Assembly: GCA_030065175.1 (NCBI GenBank)
Contig: JASJDH010000009.1
Coordinates: 1-35,469, forward strand
From: Leptolyngbyaceae cyanobacterium MO_188.B28
GTDB lineage: Bacteria > Cyanobacteriota > Cyanobacteriia > Phormidesmidales > Phormidesmidaceae
Length of the DNA stretch: 35,469 nt
Direction of reading: 5' to 3'
Of the stretch, positions 16,701 to 23,741 are shown piece after piece; position 1 is the stretch's first letter; each line of letters opens with the position of its first letter. A program made the translations under genes and the position numbers. The notes beneath the pieces were generated by a model that saw only the letters and a list, made by a program, of their open reading frames with translations, was not told the DNA's origin and ran no database searches.

Positions 16701-17287
16701 TCCAGTTCTCGACTGCGGGGGGAGCCAGGGGACAGTTGCAGCTCCTGAGTGCTGAGAAAACGATTTTCTCGGGACTGCAGCACCTGCCGCCAGACATCCT
16801 GAATCAGGGCATCCAAAAAAGAGAGAAAAAACTCAGGGGGCGTTTCGAAGGTAATGGAATTGCCCCAGGTGTAAAAGTCTGGCGCTGTGCGAATCAGTTG
16901 CTTCAAGCTATCGTCCGTTAACCACAGCACCAGAGGAAAGGGAAATTGGCGAAATTCTTCCCGAATCTGGTTGGTGGCGATGAGCACCTGATCCCGATTT
17001 TGCACGCCGTCTAATCCGTAGACCATCAACGCCTGGGGGGGCGGATCGGCGATCTGATGACGCAAGGTGGTGAATAAGGTGGGACTGGTGGGATTCAGGG
17101 TAATTTCGTCAAAGGGGACAGGACACCGCTGTCGCAACTGGTCCACTAGCGCCCGCCGATGCTGGGTGGAGTTGCACACCGCCAAAATTAGCTCAAACTC
17201 CCCCTGAGAAAACCGCAAGAGACGACAGAGTTCTTCCAAAGATTGCTGGTTGAGGCGATCTCGGTCGGGTGACGAGTCCTCAGACAT
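13754..17287 (-). CDS. TPR-STAND P-loop ATPase with coiled coil and membrane helix (nSTAND1-like)
   Basis: 1177 residues. Residues 1-170: a domain like a degenerate P-loop ATPase (ALMVYGLDGV resembles Walker B, no Walker A). About 210-480: TPR-like helices. 500-980: STAND NTPase with Walker A GPSGVGKSS (540-548), Walker B VMVLIFDQFEEF (691-702) and VVLSMREDYI (730-739), then a winged-helix-like part. About 955-995: charged coiled coil of repeated EEQQKRF. 997-1018: one membrane helix. The rest holds TPR-like repeats. Residues 633-656 are encoded by a palindromic repeat inserted in frame, and the last 40 or so residues also come from repeat DNA. The start overlaps the upstream ATPase gene by 8 bp (ATGTCTGA), with AAGGAG about 10 bases ahead. 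STAND proteins act as switch-like signal or defence ATPases; the role here is unknown. No nuclease, protease, TIR or similar effector domain is seen. Confidence 0.9.
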   Translation of the reverse strand: MSEDSSPDRDRLNQQSLEELCRLLRFSQGEFELILAVCNSTQHRRALVDQLRQRCPVPFDEITLNPTSPTLFTTLRHQIADPPPQALMVYGLDGVQNRDQVLIATNQIREEFRQFPFPLVLWLTDDSLKQLIRTAPDFYTWGNSITFETPPEFFLSFLDALIQDVWRQVLQSRENRFLSTQELQLSPGSPRSRELETSLAVLAAHQIELTPAQSADLSFVQGRIADNNKPIAREYYERSLDQWKALLSQEEGRAEPDARWRENMGHVQFYLGRWWWNRAERDRRGFEAACNQARNYFEAAVQMFETVQQSHLAAKYINYWAEALHRLDQWEALETVAAKALALHQSEGNAIRQARAVGFLAEAALAKEDWSTAQRHAEAALGLIPSSTSVSLDDAVFYAWVNRFHCSWYLFSLGKAQFGQGHIDAAVQTLEQARMITHPEYDPKLYSSVLESLRRGYFQQGKYLQAFETRRHKDAIESRFNYRAFVGAGRLQPKQEITNPALPADENSQDLIFTSGRKHDVERLVKRLAQDEYVLTIIHGPSGVGKSSLIEAGLTPALAQERFGVRRVDPVYIWRYRDWVEDLARVLSGSEADPSASQFLERESLISASDSTSFHSGNVHGQISGPGGVESSPPLNSPLVRGETSVLPLAKGELEGVQPIQDSTGDKEDANTAEIATVLDLLHRQTQRNRVMVLIFDQFEEFFFEFDQPAARRPFYDFLRDCLAMPYVKVVLSMREDYIHHLLECDRLTKLDIIDNNILDKKWLYYLGNFTLKDTKAVFNDLTGPTPYHPDPALVDQVVADLAAGAGEVRPIELQIVGAQLQAEGITTVEGYQAWGDPNLPTKELLVQNYLADIVRACGPEGNQQLANRVLYLLTDEKGVRPLKTESDLADDLRTLTSQGEVDGTALSLVLRILTESGLVMEEPEAPADRYQLVHDYLAAFIHSSQQPLMEELELERRLRATAEQERFEEQQRRIEEQQKRFEEQQKRFEAEQKQWQVKWVAVLCGGLALMTLGAGVFVWLQQQKMGQEEFKIDFLAESLVDEGRKLVDRGDIEGAVQAYQLAESIGLDDGIPVESWNILCWYSSINLQAEKVMFACEKAVSLDPGNGNIMDSRGLARALTGDTQGAIADFKAFNRPSLGNEFCQRYPPPDPWVLQEPRDLASPRTFTARFQPLPAL
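13806..13838. repeat. 16-bp palindrome forming the 3' end of the STAND gene
   Basis: AGATCCCTGGGTTCTT and AAGAACCCAGGGATCT are perfect complements around a single central G. The palindrome lies inside the reading frame of the STAND gene and encodes its PWVLQEPRDL segment. It would form a very stable hairpin in the mRNA just before the stop codon. Confidence 0.8.
14305..14390 (-). repeat. Imperfect 21-bp tandem repeat encoding a coiled coil
   Basis: Four or so 21-bp units encode FEEQQKR-type heptads in the STAND protein just before its membrane helix. Heptad-length units fit a coiled-coil stalk and may vary in number by slippage. Confidence 0.7.
15319..15391. repeat. Palindromic repeat inserted in frame within the STAND gene
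   Basis: CCCCTCTAACTCCCCCTTGG... on the left faces ...CCAAGGGGGAGTTAAGGGGG on the right, arms of about 28 bp with few mismatches, plus nested CCCCCTTGGCAAGGGGG. This element is common between genes in cyanobacteria. Here it is read as PPLNSPLVRGE and LPLAKGELEG, without breaking the frame, in the linker between Walker A and Walker B. Confidence 0.85.
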
Positions 17288-18653
17288 CGGATTTTAGCTC
17301 CTTTGCGGCCAGCAATACCGGATTCACATCGAACCAGGTTTGTCCGGCGTCCCGATATTCAAACACAAACAGGCTGCGCAATAGCGCCTGATATTCCCCC
17401 TCACCCCTCACCGCTTTGGTGCGATGCACCTCCCGCAGTAATGTCCACTCATCCATATCAATCGCCTTGGTCAGGTCGCTCCGCCGCAGACTAATCACCT
17501 GATCCAGCAACGTCTGGGTTAAGGGAGGATCCGCCTTCTTCAGGCAATCGTTGACCAACACCAGCAAATTTCTCACGTGGCCGCCGCTGGACAGACACAG
17601 ACGATCCAGGGTTTCCACCGAATCAAAAATTTTCGTCGCCTGGGCCAGCCGCTGATCTTTCGGCAGGTCGGGAAAGGCGCGGGCCAGAATCATTTGCCGC
17701 AGGGCGGCAAGTCCAGCATCACACGGACTGCCGTCCCGATTTTGGGTGCGCACCATGGGCAACACCTGGGGGCTAGCCCCAAAACGGTTGGCTAGGCTTT
17801 CTTTTTCATTCGAAAACGACAGCACCAGAGGGATGGTGTAAACCAAATGGCAACGGAGCTTTTTCAACTGAGCGCCGCGATCCACAAATAGGTATTCCGG
17901 CTGTCGACGTCCCTGCACCCGGGGTTTATTGTCGATTCGGTCCAGATTGTCCACAATTACCACTAACCCCGCTTTCCCCTGGTCGCGCAGCTGCTGGTTA
18001 GCGGTGTCAATTAGTTCGGTGTTAATCACCTCCAGAATGGTATTAATCCGGGGCTCTAGGTGTTGGCGCAGCAGAGATCGCACATCCTTACTATCCTTCG
18101 CCTTAGTGGTCAACTCACCAATTCCAAAAGATAAGGAATAGACCCCATCTTCAGCACTTATGCCCACCGGATCGGCCACGTTCACCCCGCCGAATTCAGG
18201 CAGTTTCATTTTTAACCCCGTCACTTCCGAATTCAGCAGATCAGCCGCCCCCTGCAGCATCCGCTGAAACCGATTCGGCGCTAAACGGATATTCGACGCT
18301 TCTAAACTTTTGCTGACTTGTTTCGCGATCGCCAGCAAAATATCGCTGATGTCCACATCCCCCATATCCAGGTCGTCAGTGGACTCGAAATATACCACAT
18401 GGTAGCCTTCAGCCTCTAGAGTTTGCTGCAGTCGGGAAAGTTCAGTCGACTTACCGCAGCCAATATGTCCTGTAAATAGCTGACAGGTGGGTTCTTGGCC
18501 CGAGAAGGTAATGGTGCGTTTCAGCTCCCGCACCAGGTCACTGCCCCGCACCTTAGAAAAATCGATATAGAACTTCTCATCGTTGGGGGATTTCAGATTG
18601 AGGGTTTTGCTAGGGTTACACGCTCGGAAAAACCGACCTAGGTCAAATCCCAT
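17280..18653 (-). CDS. AAA/KAP-like P-loop ATPase, first gene of the operon
   Basis: 457 residues. N-terminus MGFDLGRFFRACNPSKTLNL, then Walker A TGHIGCGKST at 61-70, a strand VVYFEST at 87-92, and Walker B LVVIVDNLDRI at 230-240 with acidic residues. HLVYTIPLVL (about 269-278) looks like the sensor strand. An Arg-rich NRFG follows. The C-terminal 100 residues look helical, with SGGHVRNLLVLV as in AAA lid helices. No membrane segment. The ATG at 18653 has AGGA about 9-10 bases upstream. Its stop codon lies inside the start of the big TPR-STAND gene (8-bp overlap), so the products are very likely translationally coupled and act together. It may be a regulator or motor for the STAND partner. 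I cannot name a characterised homologue. Confidence 0.88.
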   Translation of the reverse strand: MGFDLGRFFRACNPSKTLNLKSPNDEKFYIDFSKVRGSDLVRELKRTITFSGQEPTCQLFTGHIGCGKSTELSRLQQTLEAEGYHVVYFESTDDLDMGDVDISDILLAIAKQVSKSLEASNIRLAPNRFQRMLQGAADLLNSEVTGLKMKLPEFGGVNVADPVGISAEDGVYSLSFGIGELTTKAKDSKDVRSLLRQHLEPRINTILEVINTELIDTANQQLRDQGKAGLVVIVDNLDRIDNKPRVQGRRQPEYLFVDRGAQLKKLRCHLVYTIPLVLSFSNEKESLANRFGASPQVLPMVRTQNRDGSPCDAGLAALRQMILARAFPDLPKDQRLAQATKIFDSVETLDRLCLSSGGHVRNLLVLVNDCLKKADPPLTQTLLDQVISLRRSDLTKAIDMDEWTLLREVHRTKAVRGEGEYQALLRSLFVFEYRDAGQTWFDVNPVLLAAKELKSDV

Positions 18654-18902
18654 ACGCCCTATTCCTGACTTTTAAACACGGGTCTACTCCCAAACTATGG
18701 CCCATATCGCTAAAATCAATCCCTAACTTTGGGAAAGTTAATGACCGTAGCATCTACCCACTCAACTGCTCATTCATGATTTACATCATCCGTAGCCGCG
18801 CTACCCCTGTTCAAATGTGTCAAGATCGTACAATCCTGTTTGGGCAACGCTCAATGGCAATAAATTGAGCCCAACACAAGCCTCTGACGGAAAAAACAGA
18901 CA

Positions 18903-19469
18903 ATGGTTCGAACCCACGAAAAACCAGCCAAACCAGCAATATGGACAGTGGCTCGTTATCACCGCGCCATTGAAGCTGGTATATTCACCGATTGGGCTGT
19001 CGAATTATTGAATGGGGTGATTTTTGAAATGAGTCCTGAAGGCCCCTTACATTCCGGGGACATTGGCTCAGCTGATCGGTATCTGCGAAAACTAATCGCA
19101 GAGAATCAAGCCTGGTTTCGCTTGGGGAATCCAGTCACCCTGGAGCGATCCGAACCCGAACCTGATATTGCCATTGTTAAACCGAGCGAGTCTGGCTATA
19201 AAGACCGACATCCATGCCTTAGCGATATCCTACTGATTATTGAATTTTCTGATTCCTCTCTAGAGCGGGATACTGAAGGAGAGAAATATCAAACCTACGC
19301 CATGGAAGGCATCCCAGATTATTGGGTGGTTAACCTCAGGGACAAAGTATTACAGGTAAATCGAGACCCTGATCAGACTGAATACAAAAGCCGACTAATT
19401 TGCGCCTCTGGTTCAATCAAGCCCTTGCTGTTGGATATTCAAATTGATGTTGAAAGGTTGCTAGCGTAG
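18903..19469 (+). CDS. Uma2-family endonuclease (PD-(D/E)XK, DUF820)
   Basis: 188 residues, the usual family length. The opening TVARYHRAIEAGIFTD and VELLNGVIFEMSP are the standard DUF820 N-terminal signature. The nuclease core follows: EPEPDIAIVKP supplies the Asp, LLIIEFSDSSLERDTEGEKY gives the Glu and the later Lys, and IPDYWVVNLRDKVLQV completes the sheet. All expected catalytic residues look present. Uma2 genes are present in many copies in cyanobacteria; their roles are mostly unknown, and they are often linked to mobile or defence regions. This one is divergent from the AAA/STAND operon, sharing a 249-bp promoter region, which may or may not be meaningful. Start at ATG 18903; a purine-rich GGAAAAAACAGACA precedes it. 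Confidence 0.9.
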   Translation: MVRTHEKPAKPAIWTVARYHRAIEAGIFTDWAVELLNGVIFEMSPEGPLHSGDIGSADRYLRKLIAENQAWFRLGNPVTLERSEPEPDIAIVKPSESGYKDRHPCLSDILLIIEFSDSSLERDTEGEKYQTYAMEGIPDYWVVNLRDKVLQVNRDPDQTEYKSRLICASGSIKPLLLDIQIDVERLLA

Positions 19470-19502
19470 CCCAAACAAGCAAAAACATCCCTGAAGCACA
19501 AT

Positions 19503-20249
19503 TCACTGCAAGGTTCTTAACATCCTTTCTCCCTGACCGACAAAATGGCGGTTTTGGCGATAGTAGTAGGGAGGCGAGCCTTTGACCTTGATAATCATGG
19601 TCTCCAGGGCTTCTCGTGCAGCCGGAATATTGCCTTGCTGATGATGAACCTTAGCCATCAATACATACGCTTCCGGACTGCCCCAGCTTTTGAAGTGCCC
19701 CTCCAAATGGGCTTTGGCCGCCTCTAAATCCCCCAATTCATATAAAACGCGGCCATAAATCACCGAGGCGTCGCCATACTTGAAATCTGGCTTCAGCTCC
19801 ATCAGGGTTTGGAGATGCGCTCTTGCAGCAGATAGTTTTTTCCGATCGATTTCTACTGTGCTATATCCCCACAGAGCGTCTAAATTCTCGGGTTCTTTCG
19901 CCAGAGCTTGCTGGTAAGCGTCTGCGGCTTTATCCAAATCACCAATCTGGTGGAGGATATTTCCTAATTTAATAAACTGAGTCGGCTTGCCAATATTCTT
20001 TGCGGCGGCCTCTGCTTGCCAGAGTTCGTCTCGCTTAGTCCAACGCCCCAATGAAGCCGGGACCGGAATAGAGGAGCGGGGTAACCAGCGGGCGACAAAA
20101 TAAATCGCCGCTCCAATCCCATGCAGGAAGATCAGCAGCCATAGCCAAATGTGGCGATCGCGCTCGTTTTGCACGCAGTCATAAATCATCCAAATCCAAA
20201 ATCCAGTCGCCAACAACCCCAAAGGCCCCAGTGCAGCGAAGAAACCCAT
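19503..20249 (-). CDS. PLDc_N-TPR membrane protein
   Basis: 248 residues from the chosen start. The ORF track starts at 20300, but the ATG at 20249 has a strong GGAGG eight bases upstream, and the extra 17 codons lie in a duplicated stretch. Residues 1-60 hold two hydrophobic helices with WIWMIYDCVQNERDRHIWLW, typical of the phospholipase D nuclease N-terminal (PLDc_N) membrane domain. After a linker there are about four TPR units, for example IGDLDKAADAYQQALAKEPE and LGDLEAAKAHLEGHF. The TPRs would face the cytoplasm and bind partners. Despite the domain name there is no phospholipase catalytic motif. Convergent with the Uma2 gene (34-bp gap) and divergent from the Ser/Thr kinase gene. Confidence 0.87.
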   Translation of the reverse strand: MGFFAALGPLGLLATGFWIWMIYDCVQNERDRHIWLWLLIFLHGIGAAIYFVARWLPRSSIPVPASLGRWTKRDELWQAEAAAKNIGKPTQFIKLGNILHQIGDLDKAADAYQQALAKEPENLDALWGYSTVEIDRKKLSAARAHLQTLMELKPDFKYGDASVIYGRVLYELGDLEAAKAHLEGHFKSWGSPEAYVLMAKVHHQQGNIPAAREALETMIIKVKGSPPYYYRQNRHFVGQGERMLRTLQ

Positions 20250-20708
20250 AGAACAACCTCCAGGCGGATGATGAACCCCATTTATGATGATGAACCCCAT
20301 TTAGTTAGATTTCCCCATAGCCATGAGACACAAGTCAAGAGTCGCCTCGATTCGCCCTGACCACATAAACTGAATCTTCGACTCGCCATTTTCTCCCAGA
20401 TGGGGAACTATAAAGGCTAAGATTTTCACCCGGATTTGTCACGAGTCTTGTAGTTAAATTCATAAAGTCAATATCCAAAGTAAACATTGTCGTTTACTTG
20501 AAACCGAGCAACTTCGTTTGGGAAGGCATATAGAATATTGAGATTTCACAGCGTGTGTGGGGGAGTTGAGGTCAAAAATTCAGGTCAAAATCATGACTCA
20601 GAAAAAGAGAACTATCTTTACCCCCTGGCAGTCTCCTCCTCTAGAAGAGTTAGCATTACCTTTGAATAGGGGGTGCGCAACTTGAGCCAGCAGTCCGGGG
20701 CGGAAATT
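20250..20708. other. Divergent promoter region with tandem duplication and inverted repeat
   Basis: About 460 bp. At the left a 19-bp unit (GATGATGAACCCCATTTAT) is repeated twice, about 20267-20304. In the middle is an 8-bp inverted repeat (see separate entry). No ORF of interest. Drives the PLDc_N-TPR gene leftward and the kinase gene rightward. Confidence 0.5.
20478..20499. promoter_or_regulatory. Candidate operator, perfect 8-bp inverted repeat
   Basis: AAGTAAAC and GTTTACTT are exact complements with a 6-base spacer (ATTGTC). A 22-bp dyad of this size upstream of divergent genes fits a dimeric regulator site. No known consensus is recognised. Confidence 0.4.
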
Positions 20709-22499
20709 ATGCAGGAAACTATCCTGGCGGGTCACTATCAGCTGGTCAAGCCCCTTGGTAAAGGCGGCTTTGGAGTGACCTTTCTCGCTAGAGACACCCA
20801 TTTACCCGGCACCCCATTATGCGTCGTTAAGCAACTCAAGCCCAAAGCAAACGACGACAGCACCCTTGAGGCCGCCAAACGCTTATTTGACCGTGAAGCC
20901 CAAATCTTATATCGACTAGGGAGCCATAGTCAGATCCCTCGCTTACTCGCCCACTTCGAACAAGAAGGCGAGTTCTACTTAGTTCAAGAATTTATCGAGG
21001 GTCTGCCCCTTAACCAAGAAATCACAACGGGAACCCAGAAGGGTGAAGCATATGTCGTCGCATTTTTGCAAGAAATTTTACAGGTGCTGGCGTTTGTCCA
21101 TCGGCAAAATGTCATTCATCGCGACATCAAGCCCGCTAACTTAATTCGTCGCAGTAAAGACAACAAAATCATCCTGATTGACTTTGGCGCGGTTAAAGAA
21201 GTCAGAAGTCAAACCAACAAATCTCACGATGACTACACTCAGACAGTGGTGGTGGGCTCACCGGGCTATATGCCCAATGAGCAAATGGCGGGAACTCCCT
21301 ACTTCAGTAGCGACGTATACGCCGTTGGGATGATCGCAATCCGAGCGTTAACCGGAGTTCACCCCAAAGAGATTGAAAGCGACAGTCAAACTGGCGAAGT
21401 GAGTTGGCGGATGCTGGCCCCGAATGTTAATCCAGAACTAGCCGACATGCTGGATTATATGGTGCGCTATGACTTCCGCGATCGCTATCCCACAGCAGTG
21501 CAGACTTTAGAAGCGCTGCAGAGTTTGCCGCTGGTGACAGCAGATTCCCTAATCGTCACATCTCGACAACCACAGTCAGCCTCTCCCACCGAAGCCCCCA
21601 CCATCTTACTGAAGGAGTCGCCATCCCTGACAAACTGGCGCCCCAAAGTACCGAAAAGGATATCAAAAGCGCCGTCGAGCGCCTCACCCCCCCTAGTAGA
21701 GACCTCCACCCCTCCCACCAGGCTGACCGGGAGCGCGCCTGAGGCGCCCCTGTCAGACAAACCAGTTTCTTCCCCAGCTAAACAGGAAAACACCACCAAG
21801 ATACAAGGCCGTGGATGGGCGCCCAGCCTTGCGATCATCAGCATATCCGTAGGGTTAACCTTTCTAGTCTCCTGGGCGTTACTACCTCGTCGGTCTGTAT
21901 ACCGAGATGTCTATCGAACCATCTATGAAGATCCCGTACTAATATCGCTTTTAGGCAAAGCCGATCGCTTACGCCAAGAAGGAAAGTACCAGGAATCCAT
22001 AACCGCTTACAATCAAGCGATCGCTCGCAACACCCAGGTCCCAGAAGCCCATTGGGGCAAATGTTACAGCCTCAACAAACTCAGTCAACCAGAAGCCGCC
22101 TTCGACGCCTGCGCCCAAGCGCTAAAACTAAACCCAAAGTATCCCGAAGCCTTTTCTAGCCAAGGTTACGCCCTCCATCAGATGGAAAAGTATACATCAG
22201 CGCTTGATCATTTTGACCATGCCCTTGAACTCAAACCAGAATTTGCTGAAGCTTGGACTAACAAAGGCGTCACATTACAAGCCTTAGGCAATCATACAGA
22301 CGCGCTTGACGCCTTCAAGAAAGCCATCGAAATCAACCCCAACCATGCCGAAGTCTGGGCGAATCAGGGCGCAGCGCTCTGGGGCTTAGGCCGCTATGAC
22401 GAAGCCGTAGATTCCATTGATAGAGCGTTAAAAATTGACCCCAATCACCTCAGTGCGACGAAATTGCGAGAGCAAGCTCGACAGGAACTTGGGCGCTAG
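20709..22499 (+). CDS. Serine/threonine protein kinase with membrane helix and TPR domain
   Basis: 596 residues from ATG 20709; the ORF track begins at a GTG 12 codons earlier, but the ATG gives the usual family opening (MQETILAGHYQLVKPLGKGG). Kinase domain about 9-280: glycine loop GKGGFGVTF, catalytic Lys41 in CVVKQL, HRDIKPANLI at about 137 with catalytic Asp139, DFGAVK at 158, and GSPGYMPNEQ in the activation segment. Then a Ser/Pro-rich linker, a membrane helix (SLAIISISVGLTFLVSWALL), and at least four TPR units (for example ALDHFDHALELKPEFAEAWT). This is a typical cyanobacterial Pkn2/Hanks-type receptor kinase in which the TPRs lie on the far side of the membrane. Substrates unknown. 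Its neighbours include several TPR proteins. Confidence 0.93.
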   Translation: MQETILAGHYQLVKPLGKGGFGVTFLARDTHLPGTPLCVVKQLKPKANDDSTLEAAKRLFDREAQILYRLGSHSQIPRLLAHFEQEGEFYLVQEFIEGLPLNQEITTGTQKGEAYVVAFLQEILQVLAFVHRQNVIHRDIKPANLIRRSKDNKIILIDFGAVKEVRSQTNKSHDDYTQTVVVGSPGYMPNEQMAGTPYFSSDVYAVGMIAIRALTGVHPKEIESDSQTGEVSWRMLAPNVNPELADMLDYMVRYDFRDRYPTAVQTLEALQSLPLVTADSLIVTSRQPQSASPTEAPTILLKESPSLTNWRPKVPKRISKAPSSASPPLVETSTPPTRLTGSAPEAPLSDKPVSSPAKQENTTKIQGRGWAPSLAIISISVGLTFLVSWALLPRRSVYRDVYRTIYEDPVLISLLGKADRLRQEGKYQESITAYNQAIARNTQVPEAHWGKCYSLNKLSQPEAAFDACAQALKLNPKYPEAFSSQGYALHQMEKYTSALDHFDHALELKPEFAEAWTNKGVTLQALGNHTDALDAFKKAIEINPNHAEVWANQGAALWGLGRYDEAVDSIDRALKIDPNHLSATKLREQARQELGR

Positions 22500-23017
22500 T
22501 TAGAAACGCAGTCGCAGATCAATAAAGTTCCAATAAAGATCCGTATATATGCTTGATTAGAGCCTAATGAATGTGGCAATCTAGACTCAGTGTTCCAGAC
22601 GTAGTAATAACGTCTCGTAGAGCAAAGTTACGATCTTGGCCGATTTAAATTAGGTTCCATCTCTCTTGCACCCTATGGTTTTCAACCACTCTCCTCTGCG
22701 AGAACGTCAAAAGCTTACTAGAAAAGCAAGCCTAGACGTCAAATCGCTCTACCGCTTTGGCTAAAGACTTTGACGGTCTGTCTTCTATCCCCTAAATGCG
22801 GCTAGACATAGTTGGAGGATAGTAGGCTTCACACTTTGTAGAGAGAAAGACTATCTATAGATCTAGGTAACAGATCTGTTAAAAGATCAAGGTAAAAACG
22901 ATAGGTCCCTAGATGGACTTAAGTAACGTTCACAAAAATGAACTTTAGTTAAATTTAGCCGTCTAACTTTTTGGGTAATCAATCTAATCCACTGCTATAA
23001 GCAAGAGGTGATCACCA
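22500..23017. other. Intergenic region before the PEP-CTERM gene
   Basis: A 518-bp gap with no credible ORF. Small features only: GTTCA-CAAAAA-TGAAC (about 22928-22943) and AGATCTAGGTAACAGATCT (about 22859-22877). The right end has AGAGGTGA ahead of the GTG start of the next gene. Long leader length is common for regulated surface protein genes, but I see no known riboswitch. Confidence 0.4.
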
Positions 23018-23653
23018 GTGTTCCTTTACGGGCGTTTAGCGGTTTTCTTCGGACTTAGTTTATCAGCCATGACGCTATTTGCGGCCCCAAAAGCCCAGGC
23101 CCAAATACTCGAATTGGATTTGCTTCCGGGTCAAAAGCCCGCGTCTAATCCTTCAAAACCACAAGGCAATCTCAGCGGCATTAACCTGGATTTCAAGTCG
23201 CCCATAACTCCTCCTACCCTGTATACCGATACCCCCTTCAAATCCATGGATAGGAGCGCCTTTTCCCCCGAGGCCGATAATCTTTTATGGACTGTACCGC
23301 TCAAATCACTAGACCCCGAAAATTCTGTTGATAGTGTTCAATCGAGCGATCAGTCTGTGTGTTTACCTATCGCCAGTTCTCCAGATACGCCCCAGACTGG
23401 CATCTTACCCGATGATCGGAGCCATTTCAGCGTTAGCGCGTCTACTGTTTGTACGTTCGATGATGATGAAATGGCGGTCCTCGCCAACAGTATGGCGGGT
23501 TTGATGAACCTCTCTAACTCTGAGATAAAGAAAACCGTCCTCAACTTAAATGGAGGTTCAGAAAAAGTCCCTGAACCCACCATATCAGCAGCGATTTGGC
23601 TAGGAATCACTGCAATGGGAGTCTTATCGACTCAATTCAAGCCGAAAAAATAG
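23018..23653 (+). CDS. PEP-CTERM exported protein
   Basis: 211 residues from a GTG start with AGAGGTGA seven or so bases upstream. The N-terminus is a Sec signal peptide (LAVFFGLSLSAMTLFA, cleavage near AQAQ). The mature part is low-complexity, rich in Ser, Pro and Asp, with two Cys (SVCLP and STVCTF). The tail is VPEPTISAAIWLGITAMGVL followed by KPKK: a PEP motif, hydrophobic helix and basic end, as in PEP-CTERM proteins sorted by exosortase/archaeosortase-type enzymes to the cell surface or matrix. No exosortase gene is in the window. The middle region matches no domain I know. It shares a terminator with the convergent protease gene. Confidence 0.85.
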   Translation: MFLYGRLAVFFGLSLSAMTLFAAPKAQAQILELDLLPGQKPASNPSKPQGNLSGINLDFKSPITPPTLYTDTPFKSMDRSAFSPEADNLLWTVPLKSLDPENSVDSVQSSDQSVCLPIASSPDTPQTGILPDDRSHFSVSASTVCTFDDDEMAVLANSMAGLMNLSNSEIKKTVLNLNGGSEKVPEPTISAAIWLGITAMGVLSTQFKPKK

Positions 23654-23685
23654 TAGGCGGATACGAGACGAATAAGAGACTCCGA

Positions 23686-23730
23686 AAAACTGTAGGGTGG
23701 AAGACGACAGGTCAACCACCCTACAGTTTT
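23686..23730. terminator. Bidirectional terminator between PEP-CTERM and protease genes
   Basis: AAAACTGTAGGGTGG (23686-23700) and CCACCCTACAGTTTT (23716-23730) form a perfect 15-bp stem with a 15-base loop. The stem ends in A-run and T-run on either strand, so it can stop both converging transcripts. Confidence 0.9.
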
Positions 23731-23741
23731 AATACACTTTC

